64,000 nucleotides of DNA from Streptomyces pactum (GTDB lineage Bacteria > Actinomycetota > Actinomycetes > Streptomycetales > Streptomycetaceae). Below the pieces are notes generated by a model. It was not told the origin of the DNA. It ran no database searches and saw only the letters and a list, made by a program, of their open reading frames with translations. Below are positions 1 to 9,142 of this stretch, one piece after another. Made by a program: the position numbers and the translations under genes. The DNA is taken from NCBI RefSeq assembly GCF_016031615.1, contig NZ_JACYXC010000001.1, positions 682,001-746,000 on the forward strand, written 5' to 3'. Position 1 is the stretch's first letter. Each line of letters begins with the position of its first letter.

Positions 1-198
1 CCGCTCCTTCTGGATCGCGTGTACCGCGTCCTCGACCGGATATCCGACATCTTCCACGATGTCAGCAGCGTCCAGCAGCTGCATCGCCTCACGACCGGTG
101 ATCACTGTAGCGAACGCCCAGATTGCCGTCAGTGAGACGAGCGGCACCAGCAACAGCGCCACGATCTTCCTGCGGATGGATTTCCCGCGAAAGCGCAT
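1..198 (-). CDS. Sensor histidine kinase, nitrate-sensing/conservon type (N-terminal 66 residues only)
   Basis: Only the beginning of the gene is present; the rest lies beyond the left edge. The protein starts MRFRGKSIRRKIVALLLVPL, a basic N-terminus followed by one membrane helix (about residues 13-32). An acidic, helical extracellular stretch follows, with an EDAVHAIQKER-like segment. This is how Streptomyces nitrate/nitrite-sensing-type sensor kinases of the conservon (CvnA-like) family begin. The ATG at 198 is preceded by GGGGAGG at a good distance. If it is a CvnA homologue, roadblock, DUF742 and small-GTPase genes would be expected downstream, outside the window. The family call rests on N-terminal resemblance only. 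Confidence 0.7.
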   Translation of the reverse strand, partial: MRFRGKSIRRKIVALLLVPLVSLTAIWAFATVITGREAMQLLDAADIVEDVGYPVEDAVHAIQKER

Positions 199-554
199 GG
201 CCTCCCCAACGTCAACCCCGAATACCGGGGGCGGAGTTCCGATAACAAGCGGCGCGAGCCTACTACCGTGGGTTGACCGCTTCGAAGACACGTCCGGTCG
301 GGCAGGCGGCACGGAGGGCTACCTTGATCACGATGTGTCCGGGGTTGAGCCGACTTACTCCCCGTCCGGCGGCTCACCGGCCCGGAGGAGTCCGACGCAA
401 TGCCGTCGCACGAGTGGCTGAATTTCCCCTCCCGCCGCGCACCGTTCGCCACTCTGTTTCATGCCTTCACCGAGGAGACTGGGGGGAATAAGAGCCATGT
501 CGGGCTTTTTGATTCGGGTGGACCGGGACAGCCACCAGGAGGGGTGAGGACTTC
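199..554. other. Gene-free divergent upstream region
   Basis: About 350 bases between the divergently transcribed kinase and the small membrane protein. It presumably holds both promoters. I see no convincing small gene; the open frames here are short and lack ribosome binding sites. Confidence 0.5.
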
Positions 555-938
555 GTGGGCAAGGATCGCGACATCCCCGCGCGCGTCCCAAGCGGCGGAC
601 GCGCGCAGGCGGTACGGCCGCTGTGGACCGAGGAGCCGGCCCGCCGGTACAGACTGCCTGATCCGGTGCGTGAGGCGGCGGTGCGGGCGGTCATCATCGT
701 GGCGGTGACGCTGGTGCAGGCGATGGTGGCGGTGCTGTGCACGCTGGCGGGTTCCTGGCTCGCCTTCCCGATGGTGCTGAGCACCGTGGCGAGCACCGTG
801 GCGGCCACCTGGGGGGTGCTGGACGTGTGGGTCACCCGCCAGGTGTGGCGGCAGCGTCACGGGGTGGTCTCTGCACCCAGCAGCTCCGCTCGTCAAGTAC
901 GCCAATCACGCCGTCCGCAGCGGCTGTCGGGGGTGTGA
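555..938 (+). CDS. Small membrane protein of unknown function
   Basis: 127 residues. A polar, basic N-terminus of about 40 residues precedes two hydrophobic helices (about 42-65 and 68-90), then a basic, serine-rich tail, so it is probably a small inner-membrane protein with both ends in the cytoplasm. The GTG start at 555 has GGAGGGG a few bases upstream (537-543), which decides the start. It is divergent from the sensor kinase and converges on the end of the condensin-like operon. I do not recognise the family. GC bias at third positions supports coding, and the frame continues the usual actinomycete codon pattern. Confidence 0.65.
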   Translation: MGKDRDIPARVPSGGRAQAVRPLWTEEPARRYRLPDPVREAAVRAVIIVAVTLVQAMVAVLCTLAGSWLAFPMVLSTVASTVAATWGVLDVWVTRQVWRQRHGVVSAPSSSARQVRQSRRPQRLSGV

Positions 939-1242
939 CGGGCACCGGCGGGCCGGCGCCGGCCGTGCCGGGACGTGAACGGCCGGGGACGGGCGGGGAA
1001 GCGGCCGGTGACGGCGGGGGCGGCGGACCGCCGGGGCCGGCCCCGCCCGGGACCCCCGGGCACGCCACCGGCACGCCGCGGGCGTTGCGGGGGGCGAAGG
1101 CGGCCCCAGGTGTGCCGGGCCCGTCCCTCCCCCGCGGGGAACCGCCCCGGGTCCCGCGGGGTGCGGCTCCGGAGCGGCCCGCCCGCGCGGGGCGGGCCGG
1201 TTCGTCGTCCCCGCGCCGCCCCGCGCGGGGGGGGCGGCCGGT
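939..1242. other. Gene-free convergent region
   Basis: About 300 bases of extremely GC-rich sequence between two convergent genes. It contains short CCCGGG-type inverted repeats that may terminate transcription from either side, but no single clear hairpin. I see no gene. Confidence 0.4.
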
Positions 1243-4200
1243 TCAGTCGGCCCCGGGCGCCCCGGTGGCAGGTGCTCCGGTGGCAGGTGCTCCTGCGGCG
1301 CCCGACCCGGCGGTGCGCCGCTCGGCGGCGGGGAGCGCGGGGGCGTCCGGGCGGCGGAACATCCGGGTGGCGGTGATCTGGCCGTGCACCGGCTCGGCGT
1401 CCGCCGTCGGCTGCGGCAGCCCGGGCCGCAGGTGCTCCTCCACGCTGATGTACTTCAGCCCGGCCCGCAGGTCGGCGTCGTTCCGCAACCGGATGACCAG
1501 CGGGAACTCGGCCAGCGCCGTGGTGTCGAACAGGCCGGTGGTGTAGAGCAGCTGCACGCCGAGGGCGTCGGCGACCGCGCGCTGGAGCTCCAGCAGATAG
1601 GTGGCGTTGGCCCGGCCGATGGGGTTGTCCAGGAACAGCGTGCCGGCGTGCCGCTGCTTGTCCCGGCCGCGGTCGTTGCTGCGCAGCGCCGCCATGGTGC
1701 AGTACAGGGCGATGGCGGCGGTCAGCAGCTGGCCGCCGGAGAACACGTCGCCCATCTGCCCGACCGGCACCCGCTCGGCGCGCAGCACCGCGTCCGGCTT
1801 GAGGATCTCCACCGCCACGCCGCGCGGCTGGAGGGCGGCGTGCACCCCGCGCAGCAGCAGCGACATGCCGTCCCGGCGCAGGTCCGAGTTCTTCCGCACC
1901 GCGGACCGGGTGGCCTCGTCGATCACCTCGCCCAGGCGCTCGGTGAGCGTGGCCTGGTCGGGGTCGTCGAACCGGATGCGCAGGAACTCCTGGCCGGACC
2001 ACTCGCCCAGGCCCTCGGGCAGCCGGGACAGGCGCTGGGCGGAGCGGAGCGTGGCCAGGCACGCCTCGACCAGGCCGCGCAGCCGGTCCACGATGCTGTC
2101 GCGGTTCCGCTCCAGCTGGGCCAGTTCGTCGGTGAGCACCCGCAGCCGGGGGGCGAACGCCTCTGCCCAGGCGGCGGCGTGGTCCGGGAGCGCGGCGGCG
2201 GGCAGCTCCCGGATCTGCTGGCGGGCGGGGGTGCGGACCTGCTCGTAACGGGTGGAGTTGGCGTGCCGGACGAGGACGTCGCTCGCCTCCCGCACCGCCG
2301 CCTCGGCGGCCGACAGGTCGGCGGCGCAACCGCGCAGGGAGCGCCGGGCTTCGGCGGCGGCCTGCCGGGCCTCGGCGAGTGTTCCGGTGTAGCTCTCCGG
2401 CCGGCCGTCCGGGCCGTCCGGCCCGCCGTCCTGGCCCGGGTGGTCGCGGAGCAGGTCGCGCAGCATGGCGGCGATCTCGTCGAAGCCTCCCGCGGCGTCC
2501 TCGGCGGCGCGGTGGGCGCGCAGCAGGTCGGCGTGGGCGGTGCGGGCCCCCTCCAGCGCGTCGGTGCGGGCGGCGAGTTCGGTGTTGGCGCCGCGCAGCA
2601 GCTCCTTGGCCCGGTCGGCGTCGGTGGGCACCAGCTCGTCGGGGAGTTCGGTGTGCGCCTCGCCGTCGGCGGGCGCCAGCCGTTCGGCCTCGCCGCGGAG
2701 CCGGCCGAGCTGTTCGCTCGCCGCCGAGGCGCGGGTCTCCAGCATCGTCACCAGCGCCTCGGCGCGGGCGGCGGCAGCCTGCCGGGACGGTCCGTCGGCG
2801 CCGTCGGGGCCCTCCAGCAGTTGGGCGGCGCGGGTGCGGACCTTGTTGGTGAGCCGGTCCAGGGCGGCCAGGGCGGCGGACTCGTCGCTCTCGGCGCGGG
2901 CCTGTTCGGCGCGCAGGTCGGCGCCGACGCCGACCTTCTCGTACAGCTGGGAGGCGGCGCGGTAGGCCTCGCGGAGGGCGGGCAGCGAGGTGTCCGGCGG
3001 GGTGTCCGCGGCCTCCTCGTCCAGGTCGTCCGGGACGCCGGCGATCTCGGCGCGCTCGGCGCGCAGGGCGCGCGCGGTGCGGTGCGCGTCGTCGGCGGCG
3101 CGCTGGGCGGCGCGTCGGTCCTCGTCGGCGGCGCGGGCGCGGTCGACGCAGGCCGCGGCCCGCTCCTCCCACTCGGCGGCCTCGTCGGCGAGCTCCCGGG
3201 CGCGGGCCTGCCACGCGGCGCGCTCGCGCAGCCGGTGGGCGAGGCCGGCGAGGGCGTCGGCGGTCCGGCGGGCCCGCTGGGCGGCCTCCTGGCGCTCGTC
3301 GCGGACCCGGGCCGCCTCGGCGGCGCTCTCCTCGGCCTCGGCGTGGGCGGTGCGGGCCTCGGTGAGCCGCTGCTGGGCGGCCTCGGCCTCGGTGCGGGCC
3401 CGTTCGGCGGCGGCGGCCAGTTCGGCGAGGCGGCCGGGCGGGCAGCTCTGCCGCCAGGCGGCGAGCCGGGCGGCCAGGGCCCGGTCGCCGGAGAGCCGGG
3501 CGGCCAGGGCGCGGATCTCCTCGTCCCGGGCGGCGGCCCGCCGGCGCAGCGCCTGCCGTTCGTCGTCGGCGGCCCGCTCGTCGTGCATGGCCGGGTTCGG
3601 CGGCACCAGGAAGACGCCGGTGTCGTCGCCGCCCGGGGGCGGGGTGGGGGCCAGCAGTGCCGCGGCGGTGCCGACAGCGACGGCGGAGCGGGGCAGCAGC
3701 GAGGCGCCGGCGAGCACCTCCCGGGCCCGGGCGTGGGTGTCGGGGTCGGTGATGACGACGCCGTCCACCAGCTCCGGGCGGGCGGCGAGCACCGTGGCGT
3801 GGTCGGCCGGGTCCACGGCCTGGGCGAGGTAGCGCCAGCCGGGGAGCGCGGGGATGCCGTGCTCGCCGAGGTACTCGACCGCGGCGAGCACGTCGGGCTT
3901 GGGCGGCAGCAGGCCGCCGTCGCCGAGCGCGCCGAGGATGCGGGAGTCCTCGGCGGCGGCGGTGCGCAGGTCGAACAGCTGGCGTTCGGCGGCCGCGACG
4001 CCGTTGTCCAGCAGCTCGTACAGGGCGTCGGCGTTGCGGTCCAGCTCCTCGGCGGTGAGTGGGCCGTCGGTGGGCGGGCGGTGGCCGGCGCGGGCGGCCG
4101 GCGCGGTGCCGGCGCCCGGTTCCGCGCCGCGCGGGGCGGGCACGGTGGCGGCGGGCGGCTGCGGCAGGCCCAGCAGCTCCACCAGGCGCTGCTCGCCGCC

Positions 4201-6003
4201 GAGTGCCTGTGCCGCGCGCAGTTCCGCCTGGTACGCGGAGTCGGCGGCCCGGGCCGCGTCGGCGGCGCGGGCCGCGGCCAGTTCGGCGCGGGACTGCTCG
4301 GCGGCGGCCTCCCGGGCCCGTTCGCCGGTGACTCGGGCGGCCTCCCGGGCGCTGTCCCAGGCGGCGACCGCGGTCTTCTCGGCGTCGCTGGCGGCGAGCG
4401 CGGCGCGGGCCGGGTCGGCGTCCGGGGCGGAGTCGTCCAGCCAGCCGGCCCGTACCGCCTCGGCGGTCTCCTGCTCGACCTCGGCGAGCCGCTGGCGCAG
4501 GTGCTCGGCCTCGCTGCGGGCGCGCTGGGCGGCGGTGGCGGCGGCGGTGGCGTCGCGGTGCGCGGACTCCCCGGTCTGCTGGAGGGCGGCGGAGCGCTCC
4601 TCCTCCTCGGCGGCGAGGCGTTCGCCGGCCGCGGCGGCCGCGTGCAGCGCGCGGACCAGGTCGGCCGCGGCCCTGGCGCGGGCGGCCAGGGCGGGGGCGG
4701 CGTCGCGTTCGGCCTCCCGGATGGCGGCGGCGACGCGGGCCGAGCGGTCGGCGGCGGCACGGTGCCGCAGCACCGTCTCGGCGGCCTGCCAGGCGGAGTG
4801 CAGGGTGCGGGCGTCGTTGAGTTCGCGGCGCTGGGCGGCGGCGCCCTTCTCGGCGGCGGCCAGCGCCAGCGAGGCGTGCCGGTAGGCGAGTTCGGCGGCG
4901 ATCAGGGCGGCGTGGCCGCGCGCCTGTTCGGCGTCGGTGACGGCGTGCGCGGCGGTGGCGACGGACGCGGCCAGTTCGGCGGCGCGGGCGCGCTCCTCGG
5001 CACCGCGGGCGGAGAGCCGGCGGGCCAGGGCGCGGGTGCGGCGCTCGGCGCCGGCGTGCACGTCGCGGGCCTGCTCGCGGCGGTCCGCGGCCTCGCCGAT
5101 CCGGGTGAGCAGGTCCAGCGAGCCGGCGGTGAAGTCGCGTTCGGCGGTGAGTTCGGCGCGGCGGCCGAGTTTGTGGGCGAAGCCGTGCACCAGGTCGGCG
5201 AGGCCGTCGGTGTCCCGGGTGTCGGTGACCGCGCGCAGCAGCAGGTCGGTGAAGTCGGAGTCGTTCTTGACCGCGAAGAGGCCGGCCGCCTCGCCCTCGT
5301 CGGCGTTCATCTCCCGCTGGTAGCGGAAGAGTTCGGGGTCCAGGCCGAGTTCGCCCAGGTGCTCGTTCCACCGCTCGTGGATCTCCACCCAGACCACGTC
5401 CAGGTGCGGGTACGCCTTGCCGGCCTCGGTGAGGGCGTCGCGGAAGCCCTTCATGGTGCGGCGGCGGCCGCGGGCGCCGGATACGCCCTCGGCCGGCGGG
5501 CGCACGGCGGTGGACTCGGCGACCGGGAGCGAGTCCAGGCTCAGTCCGGGGCCGGGCCGGAAGGAGTACCAGGCCTCGGCAAACTTCCTGGGGTCGTTGG
5601 AGACCTGGCGTCCGCGCCACTCGCTGACCTTGCCGACCACCACGGTCTCGCCGGTGACGGTGTGCTGCCACTCCAGCGCCACGTGCCCGCAGTCGTCGGC
5701 GAGGAGGAACTTGCGGAGCACGCCGGAGCTGGCGCCGCCCAGGGTGTTGCGGTGACCGGGCAGCATCACCGAGAAGATCAGTTTCAGCAGGACGGACTTG
5801 CCGCCGCCGTTCTCCAGGAAGAGGACCCCGGCGGGCGCCGGCCGGCGCGGCGGTCCGACCGGTTCCTCCTCGAAGAACTCCGCCTGCGCGGGCGCCGGGC
5901 TGGGTACCGGATCGCCGACCCCGCGCAGGTCCAGCACGGTGTCGGCGTAGCGCGCACCGGCCGGCCCGATGGAGTAGAGGCGGACCCGGGACAGCTCGTA
6001 CAT
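1243..6003 (-). CDS. MukB/JetC-like SMC-family ATPase (large condensin-like subunit)
   Basis: 1586 residues, the length of MukB-like proteins. Near the N-terminus is a P-loop-like ENGGGKS (K69). Near the C-terminus are an ABC-type signature FSGGQ and a Walker-B-like strand, LFLDNP. Between them lie hundreds of residues rich in Ala, Arg and Glu, typical of long coiled coils, with a less regular stretch (about 600-780) that could be a hinge. Two oddities: the first glycine of the P-loop is Leu (LENGGGKS), and the Walker B acidic pair is Asp-Asn instead of Asp-Glu. It is the third gene of a unit with the JetA- and JetB-like genes, the order seen in MksBEF/Wadjet systems. By analogy it would bind and extrude DNA. 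I infer homology from architecture and context; SbcC/Rad50-like ATPases are the alternative. The ATG at 6003 is the first plausible start. Confidence 0.75.
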   Translation of the reverse strand: MYELSRVRLYSIGPAGARYADTVLDLRGVGDPVPSPAPAQAEFFEEEPVGPPRRPAPAGVLFLENGGGKSVLLKLIFSVMLPGHRNTLGGASSGVLRKFLLADDCGHVALEWQHTVTGETVVVGKVSEWRGRQVSNDPRKFAEAWYSFRPGPGLSLDSLPVAESTAVRPPAEGVSGARGRRRTMKGFRDALTEAGKAYPHLDVVWVEIHERWNEHLGELGLDPELFRYQREMNADEGEAAGLFAVKNDSDFTDLLLRAVTDTRDTDGLADLVHGFAHKLGRRAELTAERDFTAGSLDLLTRIGEAADRREQARDVHAGAERRTRALARRLSARGAEERARAAELAASVATAAHAVTDAEQARGHAALIAAELAYRHASLALAAAEKGAAAQRRELNDARTLHSAWQAAETVLRHRAAADRSARVAAAIREAERDAAPALAARARAAADLVRALHAAAAAGERLAAEEEERSAALQQTGESAHRDATAAATAAQRARSEAEHLRQRLAEVEQETAEAVRAGWLDDSAPDADPARAALAASDAEKTAVAAWDSAREAARVTGERAREAAAEQSRAELAAARAADAARAADSAYQAELRAAQALGGEQRLVELLGLPQPPAATVPAPRGAEPGAGTAPAARAGHRPPTDGPLTAEELDRNADALYELLDNGVAAAERQLFDLRTAAAEDSRILGALGDGGLLPPKPDVLAAVEYLGEHGIPALPGWRYLAQAVDPADHATVLAARPELVDGVVITDPDTHARAREVLAGASLLPRSAVAVGTAAALLAPTPPPGGDDTGVFLVPPNPAMHDERAADDERQALRRRAAARDEEIRALAARLSGDRALAARLAAWRQSCPPGRLAELAAAAERARTEAEAAQQRLTEARTAHAEAEESAAEAARVRDERQEAAQRARRTADALAGLAHRLRERAAWQARARELADEAAEWEERAAACVDRARAADEDRRAAQRAADDAHRTARALRAERAEIAGVPDDLDEEAADTPPDTSLPALREAYRAASQLYEKVGVGADLRAEQARAESDESAALAALDRLTNKVRTRAAQLLEGPDGADGPSRQAAAARAEALVTMLETRASAASEQLGRLRGEAERLAPADGEAHTELPDELVPTDADRAKELLRGANTELAARTDALEGARTAHADLLRAHRAAEDAAGGFDEIAAMLRDLLRDHPGQDGGPDGPDGRPESYTGTLAEARQAAAEARRSLRGCAADLSAAEAAVREASDVLVRHANSTRYEQVRTPARQQIRELPAAALPDHAAAWAEAFAPRLRVLTDELAQLERNRDSIVDRLRGLVEACLATLRSAQRLSRLPEGLGEWSGQEFLRIRFDDPDQATLTERLGEVIDEATRSAVRKNSDLRRDGMSLLLRGVHAALQPRGVAVEILKPDAVLRAERVPVGQMGDVFSGGQLLTAAIALYCTMAALRSNDRGRDKQRHAGTLFLDNPIGRANATYLLELQRAVADALGVQLLYTTGLFDTTALAEFPLVIRLRNDADLRAGLKYISVEEHLRPGLPQPTADAEPVHGQITATRMFRRPDAPALPAAERRTAGSGAAGAPATGAPATGAPGAD

Positions 6004-6115
6004 GGCGGCGGACTCTCGTTGTCGTGACGGTGGGGGAACGGTGCGGCGAACGGGGCTCGCCGCACCCGGGCGGTGGCGGGCCGGACCGCGGTGATCGGGT
6101 GCCGGACGGCCGGGG

Positions 6116-7018
6116 TCAGGAGTGGAACGGCAGGCCGGCGTCGGCGACCAGGTCCAGGTCGTCGGAGTCGTCGGGGGGCAGCAGGGTGGCGCTGCCGTCG
6201 CCGACCGGCACCACGCCCAGCTCCAGCAGCTCGGCCATGGCGGCGCCGCCGGCCATGTCGCGGACCTGGAGCTGGTAGCGGGCGGTGGTGCGGTACGTGC
6301 CGCCCGCGTCGTCGCCGGTGCGCTGGAGGAAGCCGGAGTCCACCAGGAAGGCGACGGCCTTGCCGATGATGCCGGTGGTGGAACCGGCGAGCCGGCGCGC
6401 GTCCTTGGTGGCGCCGGTGGCGCTGCGGCGGGCGTAGACCCGCCACGCCGCCTCCAGGCCGGGGGCGCCGGTGGCGGGGTCGGTGTTCTCGCCCTGCTCG
6501 GCGGCGCGTTCCTCCAGCCGCCGGCACGCCTGCCGGACGAAGGCGTCGACGCCGTTGACGGTGATCCGGCCGATGTAGCCGTCGTCGGCGAGGTCCTCGG
6601 GGCGCGGGAAGGCCATCGCGGCGATCGCCAGGTGGGCCAGGCCGTGCAGGAACCGGTCGGCGGAGTCGGTGGCGGCGCGGCGCGCGTAGTCGCCCATCCG
6701 GACGGCGAAGACGGAGTCCTCGGCGGCGGTGACGGCCATGCCGGCCCGGGTGGAGACCTCCAGCACCACCAGGCCCAGGCCGGCGGCGACGGCGTCGGCG
6801 AGCCGGGCGAAGGCGGGGTCGTCGCGGTGGCGCCGGAGCAGTTCGGCGTACTCCGCGTCGCGGGCGGGGAGCAGTTTGGGCTGCAGCCCGAAGGCGACCA
6901 GGCGCGCGGCGTCGGCCGCGTCGGCAGGGGGTGACGGGCGCGCCCGCGAGGGGCCAGGGGCGGACGCGGCGGGGGCCGCCTCCGGTGCGGCCACGTCGTC
7001 GGCGTCGTACTCGGTCAC
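6116..7018 (-). CDS. MukE/JetB-like subunit of the condensin-like complex
   Basis: 300 residues. After a 40-residue Ala/Pro-rich lead-in the protein is compact and helical. Near the C-terminus is a likely winged-helix segment (IIGKAVAFLVDSGFLQRTG followed by YRTTARYQLQVRDM), as expected for MukE/KITE-type dimers. It sits between the kleisin-like and ATPase genes, the position of JetB. The GTG at 7018 is chosen because AAGGAG lies eight bases upstream. The same frame stays open to another GTG at 7375 that overlaps the stop of the preceding gene, which would add a 119-residue Pro/Arg/His-rich tail. I consider that extension non-coding because of its composition. The role as bridge between kleisin and ATPase is inferred from context. 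Confidence 0.65.
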   Translation of the reverse strand: MTEYDADDVAAPEAAPAASAPGPSRARPSPPADAADAARLVAFGLQPKLLPARDAEYAELLRRHRDDPAFARLADAVAAGLGLVVLEVSTRAGMAVTAAEDSVFAVRMGDYARRAATDSADRFLHGLAHLAIAAMAFPRPEDLADDGYIGRITVNGVDAFVRQACRRLEERAAEQGENTDPATGAPGLEAAWRVYARRSATGATKDARRLAGSTTGIIGKAVAFLVDSGFLQRTGDDAGGTYRTTARYQLQVRDMAGGAAMAELLELGVVPVGDGSATLLPPDDSDDLDLVADAGLPFHS

Positions 7019-7371
7019 AGGGTGGAACTCCTTGCGGGGAACGGGCTGGTGGGCGGCGGGGGCCACCGGGCGGCGGCGCGGCGCCGCGGGACCGCCGGTC
7101 GGCCGGTCACGGCAGGGGGGCACGGCGCGGGCGCCGCGGGCGGGCGGCCGGTGCCGGTCCGGGGCGCGCGGCGGTGCGCCGGTCCCCGGGCCGCACCGGG
7201 GTCCGGTGTGCGGCGGCGGCCCGGCGGGGTGCCAGGGGCGGGGCCGGAGTGCCGTGGTCCGGCGAGGGTGCCGGGGCGCGGTGCACGGCCGTGGGGGGAC
7301 GTGCGGCCCGGGCGGGGTGTACGCCCCCGGGGACGTGGCGTACGGCCGGGGGCGGGGCGGCGGGGTGCGGG
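7019..7371. other. Long spacer inside the condensin-like operon
   Basis: 353 bases between the JetA-like stop and the preferred JetB-like start, unusually long for such an operon. It is Pro/Arg-rich if read in the JetB frame and shows no clear promoter. See the JetB-like entry for the alternative start at 7375. Confidence 0.4.
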
Positions 7372-8904
7372 TCACGCCGCCTCCGTACGGTCGGCCGCCA
7401 TGCCCGCCGCGTCCAGCAGCGCGGTGCCCACGATGAGGTCGGCGCCGCCGAACTCGGGGTCGTCCAGCTCGGTGCCGTCGTCCACGGCGAACAGCAGCCG
7501 CTGCTCGCCCTGCCGGTAGGCGGTGCCGACCGGCGGGCTGGCGGCGTGCACCGCGAGCAGGGCGACCAGGTAGGGCAGTTCGGGGTCGGTGCGGCGGGCC
7601 TCGACGAGCAGCCCGGAGAGGCGGCGCGGCGCGTCCGGCGGCAGGTCGAGCAGGTCCATGGCGGCGGCGAGCTGTTCCTCGCTGAACCGGCTGTCGTCCG
7701 GGGTGGCGATCAGGTCCGGCTCGGGCATCTCGGCGCCCAGGTGCTCGCGTTCCGCCGGTGGCGTGAGCAGCATCTCCACCAGGTCACCGACGCGGACCGC
7801 GACCGGGGTGCGCAGGCCGGTGCCCCGGGCGAAGAAGGCGTCGGTGACCCGGGTGGCCCGCTCCACCGGCATCGGCAGCACCGGGGCGACCAGCTGTCCG
7901 TACAGGTCGATCCCGGCGCGGGCGGCGGGGGTGGCGAACGCCTGCCGGTCCTGCTCGGCCCGGAACAGCGGGCCGGCCTCCAGCAGCCTCGACTGGAGCT
8001 GGGTGTGGCGCCGGATGCAGTCCTTGACGATGTCCACCAGCTCGGCCGCGCGCCGCTTGTGCTCCGGGTCGCCGCCGGAGGCGGCCTCGTCCCGGACCCG
8101 GCGGATGTTGGTGAGGATGGCGTTCTCGTGGCGGTAGCGCTCGGCGACGTGGTCCAGCGCCTCGGCGATCATGTCGGGTACCGCGCTCAGCCAGTCCACG
8201 GCGCGGACGTTGCGGCGGGTGGCGTCGAGTGTCCGGCGCAGCGTCTCGGAGTACTGGACGGTCCGGTACCGGGCCTGCTCGGCGGCGAGCTGGGCATCGG
8301 CCAGGCGCCCCCGGCTGATGAGCACCTCCAGCTTCACCTCGGCCGCGATCTGGGCGCTGGTGACGTCCGTGTCCAGCGCCCCGACCAGGACGTTGACCGC
8401 CTCGTCGGTGGTGCGCAGGTAGACCGTGCCGCCGGGCCCGGGCACCTCCTCGACGAGCTTGAAGTCGTAGTCCCGGCGGACGTACACGCCCTCGGCGTCG
8501 AAGGTGCCGTACACGGCCCGGAAGCCGCGGTCCACGCTGCCCACGTTGATCAGGTTCTCCAGCACCCAGCGGGCCACCCGCTCGTGCTCGGCGGCGGGGC
8601 GCTGCGGTGCCTGGGCCGCGACCCGGGGCAGCAGCCGGGTCACTATCTGCTCGTGGTCGGCGCCGGTGTCGAAGTCCATGTTGAGGGTGATCAGGTCGAT
8701 GGCGGCGAGGGCGACCTCGGCCATCGCGTAGATCCCGTACTCCCCCGCGAGGTTCGCCTTGCGGGCGTCCAGGTCGTGCAGCGGAGCGGTGCACGCCAGC
8801 GCGCGCAGCCGCCGGGCCAGGCCCTCGTCGGCTGCCGGGCCGGGCGCGGGGCGGGCCACCCCGCTCAGCTGGGGCGCAGCCGCCCCGGGAGGTACAGAAG
8901 TCAC
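7372..8904 (-). CDS. MukF/JetA-like kleisin subunit of the condensin-like complex
   Basis: 510 residues, first gene of the unit. The N-terminal third contains segments compatible with a winged-helix domain (DYDFKLVEEV, YLRTTDEAVNVLVGAL). A long helical middle follows with many Arg/Glu heptad-like stretches (EVKLEVLISRGRLADAQL onward). The C-terminal region (about 340-510) may be a second winged-helix. This layout fits kleisins of the MukF/JetA type. The GTG at 8904 is chosen because it lies seven bases after a TACGCT -10 hexamer and no ribosome site is visible, suggesting a leaderless message. Assignment rests on gene order, size and general architecture. Confidence 0.65.
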   Translation of the reverse strand: MTSVPPGAAAPQLSGVARPAPGPAADEGLARRLRALACTAPLHDLDARKANLAGEYGIYAMAEVALAAIDLITLNMDFDTGADHEQIVTRLLPRVAAQAPQRPAAEHERVARWVLENLINVGSVDRGFRAVYGTFDAEGVYVRRDYDFKLVEEVPGPGGTVYLRTTDEAVNVLVGALDTDVTSAQIAAEVKLEVLISRGRLADAQLAAEQARYRTVQYSETLRRTLDATRRNVRAVDWLSAVPDMIAEALDHVAERYRHENAILTNIRRVRDEAASGGDPEHKRRAAELVDIVKDCIRRHTQLQSRLLEAGPLFRAEQDRQAFATPAARAGIDLYGQLVAPVLPMPVERATRVTDAFFARGTGLRTPVAVRVGDLVEMLLTPPAEREHLGAEMPEPDLIATPDDSRFSEEQLAAAMDLLDLPPDAPRRLSGLLVEARRTDPELPYLVALLAVHAASPPVGTAYRQGEQRLLFAVDDGTELDDPEFGGADLIVGTALLDAAGMAADRTEAA

Positions 8905-8911
8905 GTCGCAC

Positions 8912-8917
8912 AGCGTA
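8912..8917 (-). promoter_or_regulatory. -10 element of a probable leaderless promoter
   Basis: TACGCT on the minus strand ends seven bases before the GTG of the JetA-like gene, so transcription would begin at or next to the start codon. No convincing -35 is seen. Confidence 0.45.
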
Positions 8918-9142
8918 GGCGGTCGCACCGACAACGGACGAAACGGCACGGCTGGGCGGCGGGCGCGGAGGCCGCCGGGCAGCGGCGCCCGGCCGGGCTT
9001 CGGAGACCGGGCGCGGGGCCGGGCCCGGGGAGGGCGGACAGGGGCGGAGGCGCCGGGGGCGCCAGGGCCTTCGGTGGCCGAGGGACCCCCGGACCGGGCG
9101 GCTCGGCGACCGCCGGGCGGAGTGCCCGGGCCGGGCGGGCCG

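Noticed and set aside
325..345. Similarity between TTGATCACGATGTG at about 326 and the palindrome region at 36686
   Set aside because: The shared core GATCACGATGTG is 12 bases and the left site is not palindromic; a match of this length between two places in 64 kb is expected by chance.
893..6027. Very long open frames (over 1500 codons) on both strands across the MukB-like gene
   Set aside because: They are shadows caused by extreme GC content. Only the frame at 1243-6003 has SMC-type motifs, a sensible start and normal amino-acid composition; the others are Arg/Pro/Gly-rich.
6116..7375. Extending the MukE-like gene to GTG 7375 as the annotated start
   Set aside because: The added 119 residues are Pro/Arg/His-rich low complexity, and the downstream GTG has a strong ribosome site; kept as a finding only.
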